This document shows, one piece after another, positions 13,001-21,700 of a DNA stretch of 64,000 nt; the stretch's first letter is position 1, and each line of letters begins with the position of its first letter. Position numbers and translations under genes: made by a program. The notes beneath the pieces were generated by a model that did no database searches, was not told where the DNA came from, and saw only the letters and a list, made by a program, of their open reading frames with translations. This DNA is from Ciona intestinalis. Its lineage: Eukaryota; Chordata; Ascidiacea; Phlebobranchia; Cionidae. The stretch covers positions 2,690,939 to 2,754,938 of the forward strand of contig NC_020179.2 of assembly GCF_000224145.3 (NCBI RefSeq), in the 5' to 3' direction.

Positions 13001-16000
13001 TCTACTTTGATAAATTAGATGTTGGCTACTGTATTAAATTAGTTGAAATAAAAGTAACATACATGGTAACTCATAAGCTGGCACGAGGTGTTATAACAGA
13101 ACACACATGTTATAACGACCGTTGTTTTTCCGGCCACGCGGGGAAAAATTAAATTACATTTAAATAAAGATTGCGTTTATGTTATTATGTAGACCCATAT
13201 TGGTGATTTAAAAATTTGCATTTTCAGGACAAAGGTCGTTTCTCGTTAACATACGAAGCCTCAATGACAAGATTGTTCAGAGAAGGTAGGACAGAGACCG
13301 TAAGATCATGCACGAGTGAAATGTGTGCGTTCGCTAAATCTATGGAGGATGACAGCTTCACTGTGAGTTGTACAAATTATGGAGTATTTTTTTTTTTTTT
13401 TTTTTTTGGGTGAGATTCTTGTCAAGGACCTGGGATTTAGGCCAGATTCGTTCCATTATCCCAAAAAGCCAATAAAAAAGTTAATTAAGTAAGGTATGAT
13501 ATATCATCAAAATGTTTTTTTTATTGATAATGAAAGCTTTTTTTCTTGGTTATTATTTTGACATATGCAAAAATAAGCAATAATATATTTTGTTATGACA
13601 CTTGTTGTTTCATATGCAACATTATTTGCATCATATTATTGCTGCTTATGCTTTATGCACAAATTTCCAAAACCAATACTCAAAAAAGCACATCGTTTGA
13701 ATACATTAAGCAGTAAAAAATTACACAACAATAATCACAATAGGTCTTACAAACACAACTTATCTATTCTGTATGGGTTAGGTCCTACAGCAAGGCACAG
13801 TTGGGACCTTGGATTCAACCCAGAGTTTTACCTATTATGTACCTAAAGTACTTGTTCACTACCAAATTAAAAATAATATATATACAGCCAAGTGGGGTAA
13901 TAAAAAACAATGGGGTACTTGAGGTAAGAAAGGACAACTCCCCTAGCTCGCTAAAAAATCCTTTTTATTACAAACAGCTTTTGTGGGTAAAAAGAACACT
14001 ATTTGGCTTATTTTATTTTGTTAATATTTTCTTTAATTTTTTTTTATTTTCCTTTAATTTTTGCTCATTTTTTCTTATTTTTTTTGCATTTTTACCCTAT
14101 AGAACAAGGACCGATATGCTTTGCTTAAGAAGGCCGTTGACCGTCACATTAATGGTTACAAGGAAGCAATGACGGGACAAGGCATTGACCGTCACATATT
14201 TTGTCTTTATGTGGTGTCAAAATATCTCAAGTTGGAATCTCCATTCTTGCAGAAGGTAATGTATAATACTGGAATATGTCCTGTAATATAATACTGTAAT
14301 GTATTTTATATTGGTACAATATACTAGTTAGTGGTTTATGGATAAAACACCAGTTCATAAATATAATGTATTTATAATAATATAATAGTTTAATATAGTA
14401 GGGGGGGGGGGGAATGGGACACCTTTATCACATAATATCCAAATATCCTGATCGGGTTTTAAACAATTACCAACGGTCTATGGGAGTTGTGAGGATACAG
14501 TTTTATGATTTTTTTTTAAATGTTCTTTGTTTACTACTAAATGGGACAAGAAAATAGGTTGAAAAGGTGTCCCATCTTTCCACCCTACCATATAATAGTG
14601 TAATGTATTTTATATATGGTACAATATATTAGTCAGTGGTTTATAAATAAAACACTAGTTTATAATCATATTTACAAGTTTGGAACTGTTTTAAAGTCTA
14701 TTGATTAATTTTATGATCAAAATAGCATTGGCTACTCAAGTTAAGCATATTTATCCTCTGCTTAGTTTAAATGTGCAATAATTATCAATTAGGGTTTGTT
14801 TATATTAAATTAGTTTGTATGTTCTTAAATTCTTTTGCACCAGGCATATAATTAAGTCTAATGGATCTTAACGTTTTTTTAATTAAAAATATTACATATT
14901 CTGTATAAAAAAAATTATGAATTTACAAATGTTTAAAGTTAATATAGGTATTTTATGGCAAAGTTGTGTGGCATTGGCGCATTAGACATGCCTACCCTGC
15001 CACCCAATGTTTGGCGCCTATTTAAGCTTGAACTAACTTGAGACAGGTATTAAGTGAGGTTTGGAGACTTTCCACCTCTCAGACCCCAGTTGACCAGGTT
15101 GGGAGGTCAGTCTTAAGAAATAATAAAGAAATGACCCCAACGGGGGGTGGTTTTGGTCCGGTGAGTCCGTAGTCGCAACCCGGGGGTTTAAACTCACTGG
15201 AGCATGAAACACGGCATTGTGATGTCACAAGTGTGGATTCTTGACATCCACGTGCAATCATAGCCGAGCTTTTAATTTAGTGTGCTGTGCATGACTAATT
15301 GAATTTCTTCTCCTTTCTCTATCATTGATCTATCCCTGCGGCACGGCACCAGGTTCTCCAAGAGCCGTGGCGCCTGTCAACCTCTCAAACACCGCACCAG
15401 CAAGCCATGAACGTGGACCTTAACAAACACCCCAACTTTCTCTCCGGAGGGGGAGGGTTTGGCCCGGTACGTGAACGCATGATTTTAAACGGCATGAAGC
15501 AGTGATGCGCACGACAATCGTTGCATTGCACTCGTGCATAATGTCAAGCCTGTCTCTCATAATTTGGTCAACACTAATATAACTTCATTAAAATTAAGAT
15601 TAAAAAAAATATGTGTTGGGGTAAGATGGTACATTCATTTTCTTTTTTGTTCCCATTTGGTAGTAAAAAAAATTATTTACAGAATTTTATAACTGTATCC
15701 TCAAAACTCTAAACGAATGTTTTGAATTGTTAAAAACCTGATTAGGAAATATGGGATATTATGTGCTAACCATCTTACCCCAATGCACTAAATGTTGTAA
15801 ACTCTTTTAAAACTTTGTATTTTCAACCATACAATAAAAAAATATCATTTATTCCCAATATAAAACCCAGGTATACTTGCTTAACTATACTGGGTGACAG
15901 CTGAACTTAGAATGAATGATGCTGCTATCCACAGTATACACACACGCATGATTTAATTTAGTGTGAACACTTGGCTATATATTTCTTCTGCTGCTATTGC

Positions 16001-18093
16001 TGTCAAGCATAGTTTATTATATGAATTATTAAATTTTTTTGTATAAAATAATCCAAGGATAAAAACACAAAATTACAATTTTTTACCAATTTTTTTTGTA
16101 TGAAAAAATCCTGGAAAAAACACAAAATTACAATTTTTACCAATTTTTTTGTATGAAATTATCCAGGATAAAAACACAAAATTAACATTTTTGTACCAAT
16201 TTTTTTAAATGAAAAAATCTAGGAAAAAACAAAACGTTTTTGTACCATTTTTTTGTATGAAATTATTCAAGTAAAAACACAAAATTAACATTTTTGTACC
16301 TTTTTTTGTATGTTACACCCCAATACTTTAACAGTATATGTCACATGGCAGGAAACAAATGCTACTATAAAGTCCAAAATTTTCATACGTAGGAACCAAT
16401 TTATTTGCCATTTTTTATTTGAGGATCTAAAATATTGGGCAAATATTTGTTCTCTTTATAAAAATTGTCCCTGTTTTAACTTTTAAGACAAGTTGTTTAT
16501 GCTAAAATTTGTATACACATTAGAACTATAACACCATTAAAATTTAGGTTAATACCATAACATAGTAAAAATTTAAGTTTACCATTAAAAAAAATAAAAA
16601 TTAATCACAAAACACAGAATCTAAAAAAAACACGATCAACATATATTTGATATTTCTCCACTCTTTCTATTCTTTCTTAAGTTTCATTTAACTAACAAGA
16701 AACAAAAGTGTGAATGCTTATTTTTTTCGCAAATCACAAAATAATATTTTTATTTCACATTCACTGCTTTAAAATTCCTGCGTTTAAAATCATGCATGTC
16801 CAGCGTGTGTTTTATTTATCCAAGATTGTAAACTTTTTTGTAGCACTTTTTCTCCTGTTTTCTTGTTGCATTCCACACCCTTTTATGATATAGTAGGATG
16901 GGGTAAAATAGTCCATGTTTTTATTCTCATATAAATTTATTATCCCATTTTGTAGTGATCAAGAAATATCTACATAATTATATAAGTATCCTAACCACTC
17001 TAAAAGGCCATTGTTAAATGCTAAAAACACAATTAAATTTTGTGTTAATGGTATCCATCTTACCCCACTGTACTATATTTTAACTTTGTAACCGGAGTTT
17101 ATATATATATTCCAACTAACATACCAAAAAATACAGGTTGCCGATGATGGTTATGGTGTCTCTTACATCATCTGCCATGAGAATCTTATCATGTTTCATG
17201 TTTCAAGCAAATATTCTTCATCAGAAACGGTAAGTTTGGTTATTTTTATTCAAACAACCCAGTGGTCACTAACAAGCTGTCCAATTATCAGCCATACATA
17301 AATTAAATTTTAAAATGCTCAAAAAAATATTCCATCTTAAAGTAACATAGATGGTAGCTCGTAAGCTGGCTTGAGTGGTATGAAACAAAACACCTGTGTC
17401 TTTTTCCGGCCATGCCAGCATAAAGAAAGTTACATTCATGGTGATAATACACTCTATACCCAATTTTTTCTTCCCAATTTTTTATACCACATTCTAGCAA
17501 TATTTTGTATATTTTACATTGGTCTTTAGAAAAACGACACATTAAACCCCACACTCCACACCAATAGGATAAATTACAACTACTGTCGTTGGTATTAAAC
17601 CTTGTGATTTAATTTCTGTGTGTGAAACCAAACACCTTTGTTATAACAACTGTTGTTGCCATGCTACACAAGGATAATAAGTGACATTCATTCATTCATT
17701 ACAATCCATTCCGGCGCCGTGGCATAGTGGTTAGCGCGCTTGCCTGTAACCCAGGGTTAATGGGTTCAAGGCTCGTCGCTGCTAACACTGTGGGCGTATG
17801 TGTTCTTGGGCAAGACACTTAACGGCAATTACTCCAACCCAGTGGTCACTAATGGGTTGCCCAAATTATCAGCCATACATAAAAAGAATAAAAAAACACA
17901 AAAAAATATAACACACAAAGTAACATACATGGTCACTCGTAAGCTGGCACGAGGTGTTAAACCCGTGTAATGACGACTGTCGTTTTCCGGCCGATTAAGT
18001 AAGTTACATTCATTCATTCAGGACTCTGACCGATTTGCTGGCAATATTGAGAAAGCTATGCTTGATCTACGGAACCTGTGTGAGAGCATGTAA
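235..18093 (+). CDS. CPT1: Carnitine O-palmitoyltransferase 1 (CPT1), 3' part
   Basis: CPT1 transfers long-chain acyl groups from CoA to carnitine at the mitochondrial outer membrane, the entry step for fatty-acid oxidation. Exons (paired numbers are allelic copies): 235-409/2279-2454, 875-959/2796-2880, 4225-4436, 5865-6034/10205-10374, 7464-7686/11886-12108, 8127-8291/12537-12701, 8823-gap/13228-13362, 9686-9838/14103-14255, 15047-15160 or 15353-15466, 17137-17229, 18022-18093. All phases join. The unit chain gives about 530 residues to the stop codon, matching CPT1A from its GRGPLMVNSNYY region on. Visible motifs: catalytic histidine in AEHSWADAP (codon 7528-7530), [37 protein letters not shown], and the LSTSQTP carnitine-site motif. 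The N-terminal membrane segments lie left of the window. The last exon ends NLCESM. Confidence 0.93.
1090..1214. other. Assembly gap (125 N)
   Basis: Run of N following allelic copy 1; nothing can be read here. Confidence 1.
1215..1922. other. Contig fragment between gaps
   Basis: A 700-bp piece isolated by N gaps on both sides and unrelated to either CPT1 allele. It holds one possible orphan exon (1719-1855) and otherwise AT-rich sequence in which I see nothing. It may be intron sequence or a misplaced contig. Confidence 0.6.
1719..1855 (+). CDS. Possible orphan exon, unknown gene
   Basis: Open from a CCCCAG acceptor to a GTGAGT donor, 137 nt, reading [20 protein letters not shown] then [20 protein letters not shown] and ending near QGIVK. 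It looks coding but matches no part of CPT1 and no family I recognise. It sits in an isolated contig piece, so it may belong to another locus, or be chance. Confidence 0.25.
1923..1972. other. Assembly gap (50 N)
   Basis: Exactly 50 N, the kind of fixed-size spacer used when contigs are joined without a size estimate. Confidence 1.
2055..3010 (+). repeat. Allelic copy 2 of the CPT1 5' segment
   Basis: Second copy of 1-1089, continuous with the downstream gene. Its first exon (2279-2454) is 176 nt instead of 175 because of one extra C near 2299, in the run that reads TATCTTGCT in copy 1; this breaks the frame. The exon at 2796-2880 is intact. Confidence 0.85.
3011..4224. other. CPT1 intron without recognised elements
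   Basis: AT-rich intron. It starts with loose repeats of a TGTAATGTAT..GGCGGTATTAATG unit (about 2950-3120). The rest holds no coding signal I can see. Confidence 0.6.
5116..5160 (+). repeat. Dispersed short repeat core
   Basis: Copy of a recurring core close to GGATTTAGGCCAGATTTGGC. Further copies lie at about 7235-7310, 11658-11745, 13424-13460, 25045-25090, 40606-40650, 44462-44512 (reverse) and 61906-61935 (reverse). No inverted ends seen. Confidence 0.55.
5308..5404 (+). repeat. Tandem repeat, about 46-bp unit
   Basis: Two and a half copies of a unit containing AACTCTTAACTTTTGGTTGT in a CPT1 intron. Confidence 0.75.
6639..6922 (+). repeat. tRNA-derived SINE, full length (allele 1)
   Basis: The head reads GCACCGTAGCACAGTTGGTT followed by AGCGCGCC, a polymerase III A-box-like stretch, with a GGGTTCAAGGCT B-box-like stretch about 30 bp on. 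The body contains GGGCGTATGTGTCCTTGGGC-type sequence and CCAGTGGTCACTAATGGG, then TTTTCCGGCCAAGCGAGGAT. It ends in a (TTCA)n tail. The tRNA-like head, unrelated body and short tandem tail define a SINE rather than a tRNA gene. Confidence 0.85.
8648..8758 (+). repeat. SINE 3' fragment (allele 1)
   Basis: Holds only the 3' part: AAGTAACATACATGGTAACT to GGCCACGCGAGGATAAAGTA. The allelic partner is at 13051-13163. Confidence 0.7.
8881..9362. other. Assembly gap (482 N)
   Basis: Removes the 3' end of the CPT1 exon that starts at 8823 in allele 1. The lost part can be read in allele 2 at 13228-13362. Confidence 1.
9980..10019 (+). mobile_element. MITE copy cut by gap
   Basis: Left end only, running into the N gap. 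This is the allele-1 partner of 14396-14590 and the most upstream copy I find in the window. Confidence 0.7.
10020..10069. other. Assembly gap (50 N)
   Basis: Fixed-size spacer exactly between the two allelic copies of the catalytic segment; it interrupts a MITE copy. Confidence 1.
11072..11352 (+). repeat. tRNA-derived SINE, full length (allele 2)
   Basis: Allelic to the SINE at 6639-6922. The head carries a short internal duplication (GTTGTTTAGTTGGTTAGC), and the TTCA tail is shorter. Confidence 0.85.
13051..13163 (+). repeat. SINE 3' fragment (allele 2)
   Basis: Allelic to 8648-8758; the body end reads CCGGCCACGCGGGGAAAAAT. Confidence 0.65.
14396..14590 (+). mobile_element. MITE, TAGTAGGG-type, reference copy
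   Basis: Family description: elements of about 190 bp with inverted ends of about 28 bp (TAGTAGGGTGGGGGAAGATG then GGACACCTT, mirrored at the right end), inserted at TA-rich sites. The inside reads, in plus orientation, AGCACATAATATCCAAATAT, CTGATCGTGTTTTAAACAAT, TAACAACGGTCTATGGGAGT, TTCTTTGTTTACTACCAAAT. No reading frame is conserved, so it is non-autonomous. Strand labels below use this orientation. In this copy the left end has a 13-G run. Confidence 0.85.
15047..15160 (+). CDS. CPT1: CPT1 alternative exon 9a
   Basis: A 114-nt, phase-0 exon bounded by GAGACAG and GTGAGT. It begins [14 protein letters not shown] and ends [10 protein letters not shown], so it carries the LSTSQTP motif and the GGGFGP turn of vertebrate CPT1. 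It has exactly the same length and phase as the exon at 15353-15466 but a different middle ([14 protein letters not shown]). Either exon alone joins LQK of the previous exon to VADDGYG of the next. Exclusive use is inferred; inclusion of both would also keep frame. Confidence 0.85.
15353..15466 (+). CDS. CPT1: CPT1 alternative exon 9b
   Basis: Second 114-nt, phase-0 version of the same exon, 192 nt downstream of 9a, bounded by GGCACCAG and GTACGT. It begins [14 protein letters not shown] and ends [10 protein letters not shown], with a middle ([14 protein letters not shown]) unlike 9a. The flanking introns do not match those of 9a, unlike the allelic copies elsewhere in this gene, so this is an old tandem exon duplication. 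Confidence 0.87.
15611..15791 (-). mobile_element. MITE, GGGGTAAGATGG variant
   Basis: Member of a related subfamily whose ends read GTGGGGTAAGATGGTCCATG instead of ending in GGACACC; the middle is homologous. CPT1 intron after exon 9b. Confidence 0.65.
16029..16312 (+). repeat. Minisatellite, about 60-bp unit
   Basis: About five imperfect copies of a unit with TTTTTTTGTATGAAA, ATCCAGGATAAAAACACAAA and ATTAACATTTTTGTACCA, alternating between two versions (AAATTATCC and AAAAAATCC). CPT1 intron. Confidence 0.8.
16891..17075 (-). mobile_element. MITE, GGGGTAAGATGG variant
   Basis: Reverse copy in the last-but-two CPT1 intron; ends TAGTAGGATGGGGTAAAATA and CATCTTACCCCACTGTACTA. Confidence 0.75.
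17257..17440 (+). repeat. SINE, 5'-truncated
   Basis: Starts at CCCAGTGGTCACTAAC and reaches GTTACATTCATGG; the tRNA-like head is missing. CPT1 penultimate intron, 28 bp after the donor at 17230. Confidence 0.7.
17620..17700 (+). repeat. SINE 3' fragment
   Basis: Tail portion ending in CATTCATTCATT, directly upstream of the full SINE at 17711. Confidence 0.55.
17711..18021 (+). repeat. Full-length SINE whose tail forms a splice acceptor
   Basis: The head is CCGGCGCCGTGGCATAGTGG TTAGCGCGC and the B-box-like stretch is GGGTTCAAGGCTC. The body ends GTCGTTTTCCGGCC and the tail is CATTCATTCATTCAG. The AG at 18020-18021 is the acceptor of the final CPT1 coding exon, which starts at 18022. Confidence 0.88.
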
Positions 18094-18493
18094 AGAGACG
18101 GACAGCTAAATCAACTTTCGTGTGTTAGGATTGTTTTGGCTTTTAATATGTTATGCTTGTACTTTGTAAACGCATACGGCCGTATTTATACACACTGCAA
18201 AAAAATCAATGCAAAAATGACCCCTTCGCCAGCGCACAGGGTTTTACTTTATTTATTATTGTGTCTGAGTGCTGTGGACATTGCGACTCCTGAACTTTGT
18301 GTGTGAAAGACTTGCCTCCCGTCGCTGGGATTTGTACCATCAACCCTGTACTCTAAACCGCGATTCTCCTAAATACGCGCCGACCCTACGACGGGATGTT
18401 TATATTTTTGAGAATATTGTATTCTAGTGATATTGCTTGTCGTAGCGTGGAAATTCTAAAAATAAATCAAACCTTGCCGAATCTTAGCGCTTA

Positions 18494-18501
18494 TGACGTC
18501 A
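18494..18501. promoter_or_regulatory. TGACGTCA palindrome upstream of TPH
   Basis: Full CRE-type palindrome 248 bp before the TPH start codon. It could bind bZIP factors of the CREB/ATF type, but the motif is common across this window (19 copies), so position alone is weak evidence of promoter function. Confidence 0.45.
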
Positions 18502-18748
18502 CGGTGCCCTCTCTTACGTCGTCCAACGTCACAGGCGACGTGACAAGTTTAAATCTCTTCGTGTTCTATTCCGCGTATGGGTCACGAATCGATTACGATT
18601 GTCATTGATAAGTTTTCGAATTAGAAAAATCGATCCGACGGAAGCGTGTGCCTTCCAGATGCTACCGTTTGTTTAACGCGGGACAAATCGTCTTAAAACC
18701 CCGCAAGACGCTCACTAATCATTCACACGAAGACACTGATTTTACAAG

Positions 18749-21700
18749 ATGGCCGATACCCGAAGAGGTCAACTTCACCATGTTACTTCACTGGATGATG
18801 TGATTTCTGACACCAGAGCTAAAACAGAGGTAAGGTGCACTTGTAAACCACGTGTGGTGTGGGTTGGGTTTTTCACTTATATAGTAGGATGGGGGTGGAT
18901 GGGACACCTTTTTATTCTATTTTCTCGTACATTTTGGTAGTAAACAAAGAACATTCAAAGAATTATAAAACTTTGTCCTCGCGACTTTCATAGACCGTTG
19001 TTAATTGTTTAAAACGCGACCAGGATATTTATATATTTTGTGCCAGGTGTCCCATCTTCCCCCATCCGACTATAGTAGTTTGGGGAAAAATAGGACACCT
19101 TTTGTATTCTATTTTCTCGTTAAAATTAGTAGTAAATAAAGAACGTTCAAAGACTTATAAAACCGCAACCTTACGACTCCCATAGACCGTTGTTAATTGC
19201 TTAAAACACGATCAAGATATTGTGTGCTACAGGTGTCCCATTCTATTATATAATAACATGTCAAAAAAAGTACAAATGTGTTCCACCCTATTCGTAATAC
19301 CTATGTATAGCGATTTTTTCGTAATCAAATGTTAACGTGTACAATTTGTAACGTATAGGAATTCAAATCGAATTTTACGACTTTGTATAGATTTATATAG
19401 CCTAGCGCTATAAAATTTATTTACGCTCATAAAATGTAGTTACTGTCGGCTATATTTTTTCCAGCAAATATATTCGGTGTATATTGTACACAGTTTAATG
19501 CAACATGGTTTGTTTACCGTCAGATACCGTTCAATTTTATGCTTTATCGTTTAAAAAAAACCCGAACATCAGTCTGCCCCCATTGAACCATAATACGTGA
19601 CATTTCGAGTACTATGGATTACGAAAATATGTGGGAATACGTTTTCTCTGCCTGTGTTTACATAGCAGTGATTTACCAGAGCGATTTGCTCCGTAATGAT
19701 CTTTTTAAATTGATTCTTTTGATCGATCTTTCAACAGAAATATTCCTCCCTTCGAACATCGATTCGTTTTCACCTTGAATACAACACCACTCCTCTGTCA
19801 ATGATATTTGCTTTATTCGAGGTAAACATTTTACCAATTCACCCTTAACCTTAACTCTTTTGATTAATTATTTTACAAACATTTCCGTACACGATCTTTC
19901 CGGCGCTGTGGTTACAGCGCTTACCTATATACCAGAGGTTGCCAATGAATGAGCATAACTTGGTTCATCCTCGCGTGGCCGGAAAACGACAGTTGCTATA
20001 ACACTGATGTTCTGTTTTCTCTATACCTTGTGTCCGCTTACGAGTTAGAACGGTTCGAAACTCGTCCCAGCCAACACTTTGAGCATATGTGCCTTTATTT
20101 AATAAAACAGAACACTGGTGATATACTGACTGTCGCTATACCGCCACTCGAAGATAAGTAACTTGCATTCATTTATTTCGTTCTTTTTTATAAGGACGAA
20201 GGCGTTCCTGTTTTAGAAGTGGACAAATCATCAGAAACCCACCAGGTTACAATAAACGTAGAACTCGAAAAGTTGGAAACGATTCTCACGAAGTTGAAGT
20301 TATTTCCTGGGATCAGTCAAATTACAAAAGGTAAAATTTTAAGGTGAAAACTTTATATTCTGTAAACTTTTAGGTGCCAAAGCCGAGGTCACTTCGTAAA
20401 CTCATACCATAGTAAACTCACTTCAGCATACTATGTTTATACCGTGCACTTTAATGTTACAACACGGGTGTTCTGTTCCATACATACTCTTCATACCTGC
20501 TTTTCTGTAAGGATGCAATATTAAAGTCCTAATTTATCTTGCACAGAGAACACGAAAGAAAATGGTATCTGGTTCCCTAAATGTCTGGCTGACCTTGATG
20601 GATGCGCAAAGAATGTCTTGATGTATGGAGCTGAACTTGATGCAGATCACCCGGTTAGTATAAAGTATAGTGGGAGAAGATGGGACATCTTTTTTTTCAT
20701 AGTAAACAAAGAACATTCAAAAAATTCTAAAACCCTATTCTCACGACTCCCATAAACTGTTTTTAATTGTTTAAAATACGATCATATTTGGATATTATGT
20801 GCTAAAGGTGTCCTTTTTTAAACTTAAGGCGCAAACTTACCGATTTTGAATGATTGTCGGTAAATACACCAAGTGCAGCTAAATATGAAAAAATAAGGAA
20901 TCGCAGCTAATGGTATAAAGTACTGTTGGATATGATATAGGACAGCTTCATTACATTGTATCCAAATATCCTAATCGTGTTTCAAACAATTCACAACGGT
21001 CTATGGGAGTCTTAAGAATGTGGTTTATATTTCTTTTAATGTTTCTTTGCATACTACAAAATGGGACGAGTAAATAGAACGAAAATACGGCACATTTCCC
21101 CCACCCTACTATATATATATACCAAACATATCTATTTTGCGCCAATTGCTAACGTCATCAGCCTCTTATTAAAAAAATAATTTGAAAACTAACTGATTGG
21201 GAAAACCGGATCGGTATACCAGCTAAGGAAGAGTAAAAATTGATTTCATATTGCAGGGTTTTAAGGACGAGGTATATCGTAAACGACGTGATTACTTCAC
21301 AAAGTTAGCTATGGACTTTCGACAGTAAGTTATTTGAACTAAATTGCTTACAAAGTTAAAAATTTGATATCTCATCTCGGATTAATTGAGATATTTTTTC
21401 AGTGGAGATAAAATACCAAGGGTCGAATACACGAAGATCGAAATAGAGACTTGGTAAGTTACTTTAACTTATTTAAGGGTAAAAAGGATAAGGTTTTAAA
21501 TTATAATAAAAACAGTCTAAGGGGGTAATATAGTAGGGTGGGGAAATATTAGACACAGTTTCGTTCTATTTTTTCTTCCTATAGAACATTCAAAGAGTTG
21601 TAAAATAATATCCTTTTGACGACTACCATAGACCGCTGTTAATTATTTTGAAACAAGATCAGGATATTTGAATATTATGTGTTAAAAGTGTCCTTTTCCC

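Larger units (their letters stand above)
10070..14440 (+). repeat. Allelic copy 2 of the CPT1 catalytic segment
   Basis: Matches 5750-10019 base for base apart from allele-scale differences. It holds the complete exon 13228-13362 that is lost in the gap of copy 1. Differences include Glu to Lys in the DDEEHVVSD loop exon (codon reads AAA here) and an extra 108 bp at about 10525-10632. Confidence 0.87.

Noticed and set aside
5865..14255. A CPT1 protein with a duplicated catalytic core
   Set aside because: The second exon set lies in an allelic copy bounded by N gaps; intron identity shows allele duplication in the assembly, not a gene with two cores.
17711..17790. A possible tRNA gene with A and B boxes
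   Set aside because: No cloverleaf acceptor stem pairs, and the same head continues into a repeated body with a TTCA tail, so it is a SINE.
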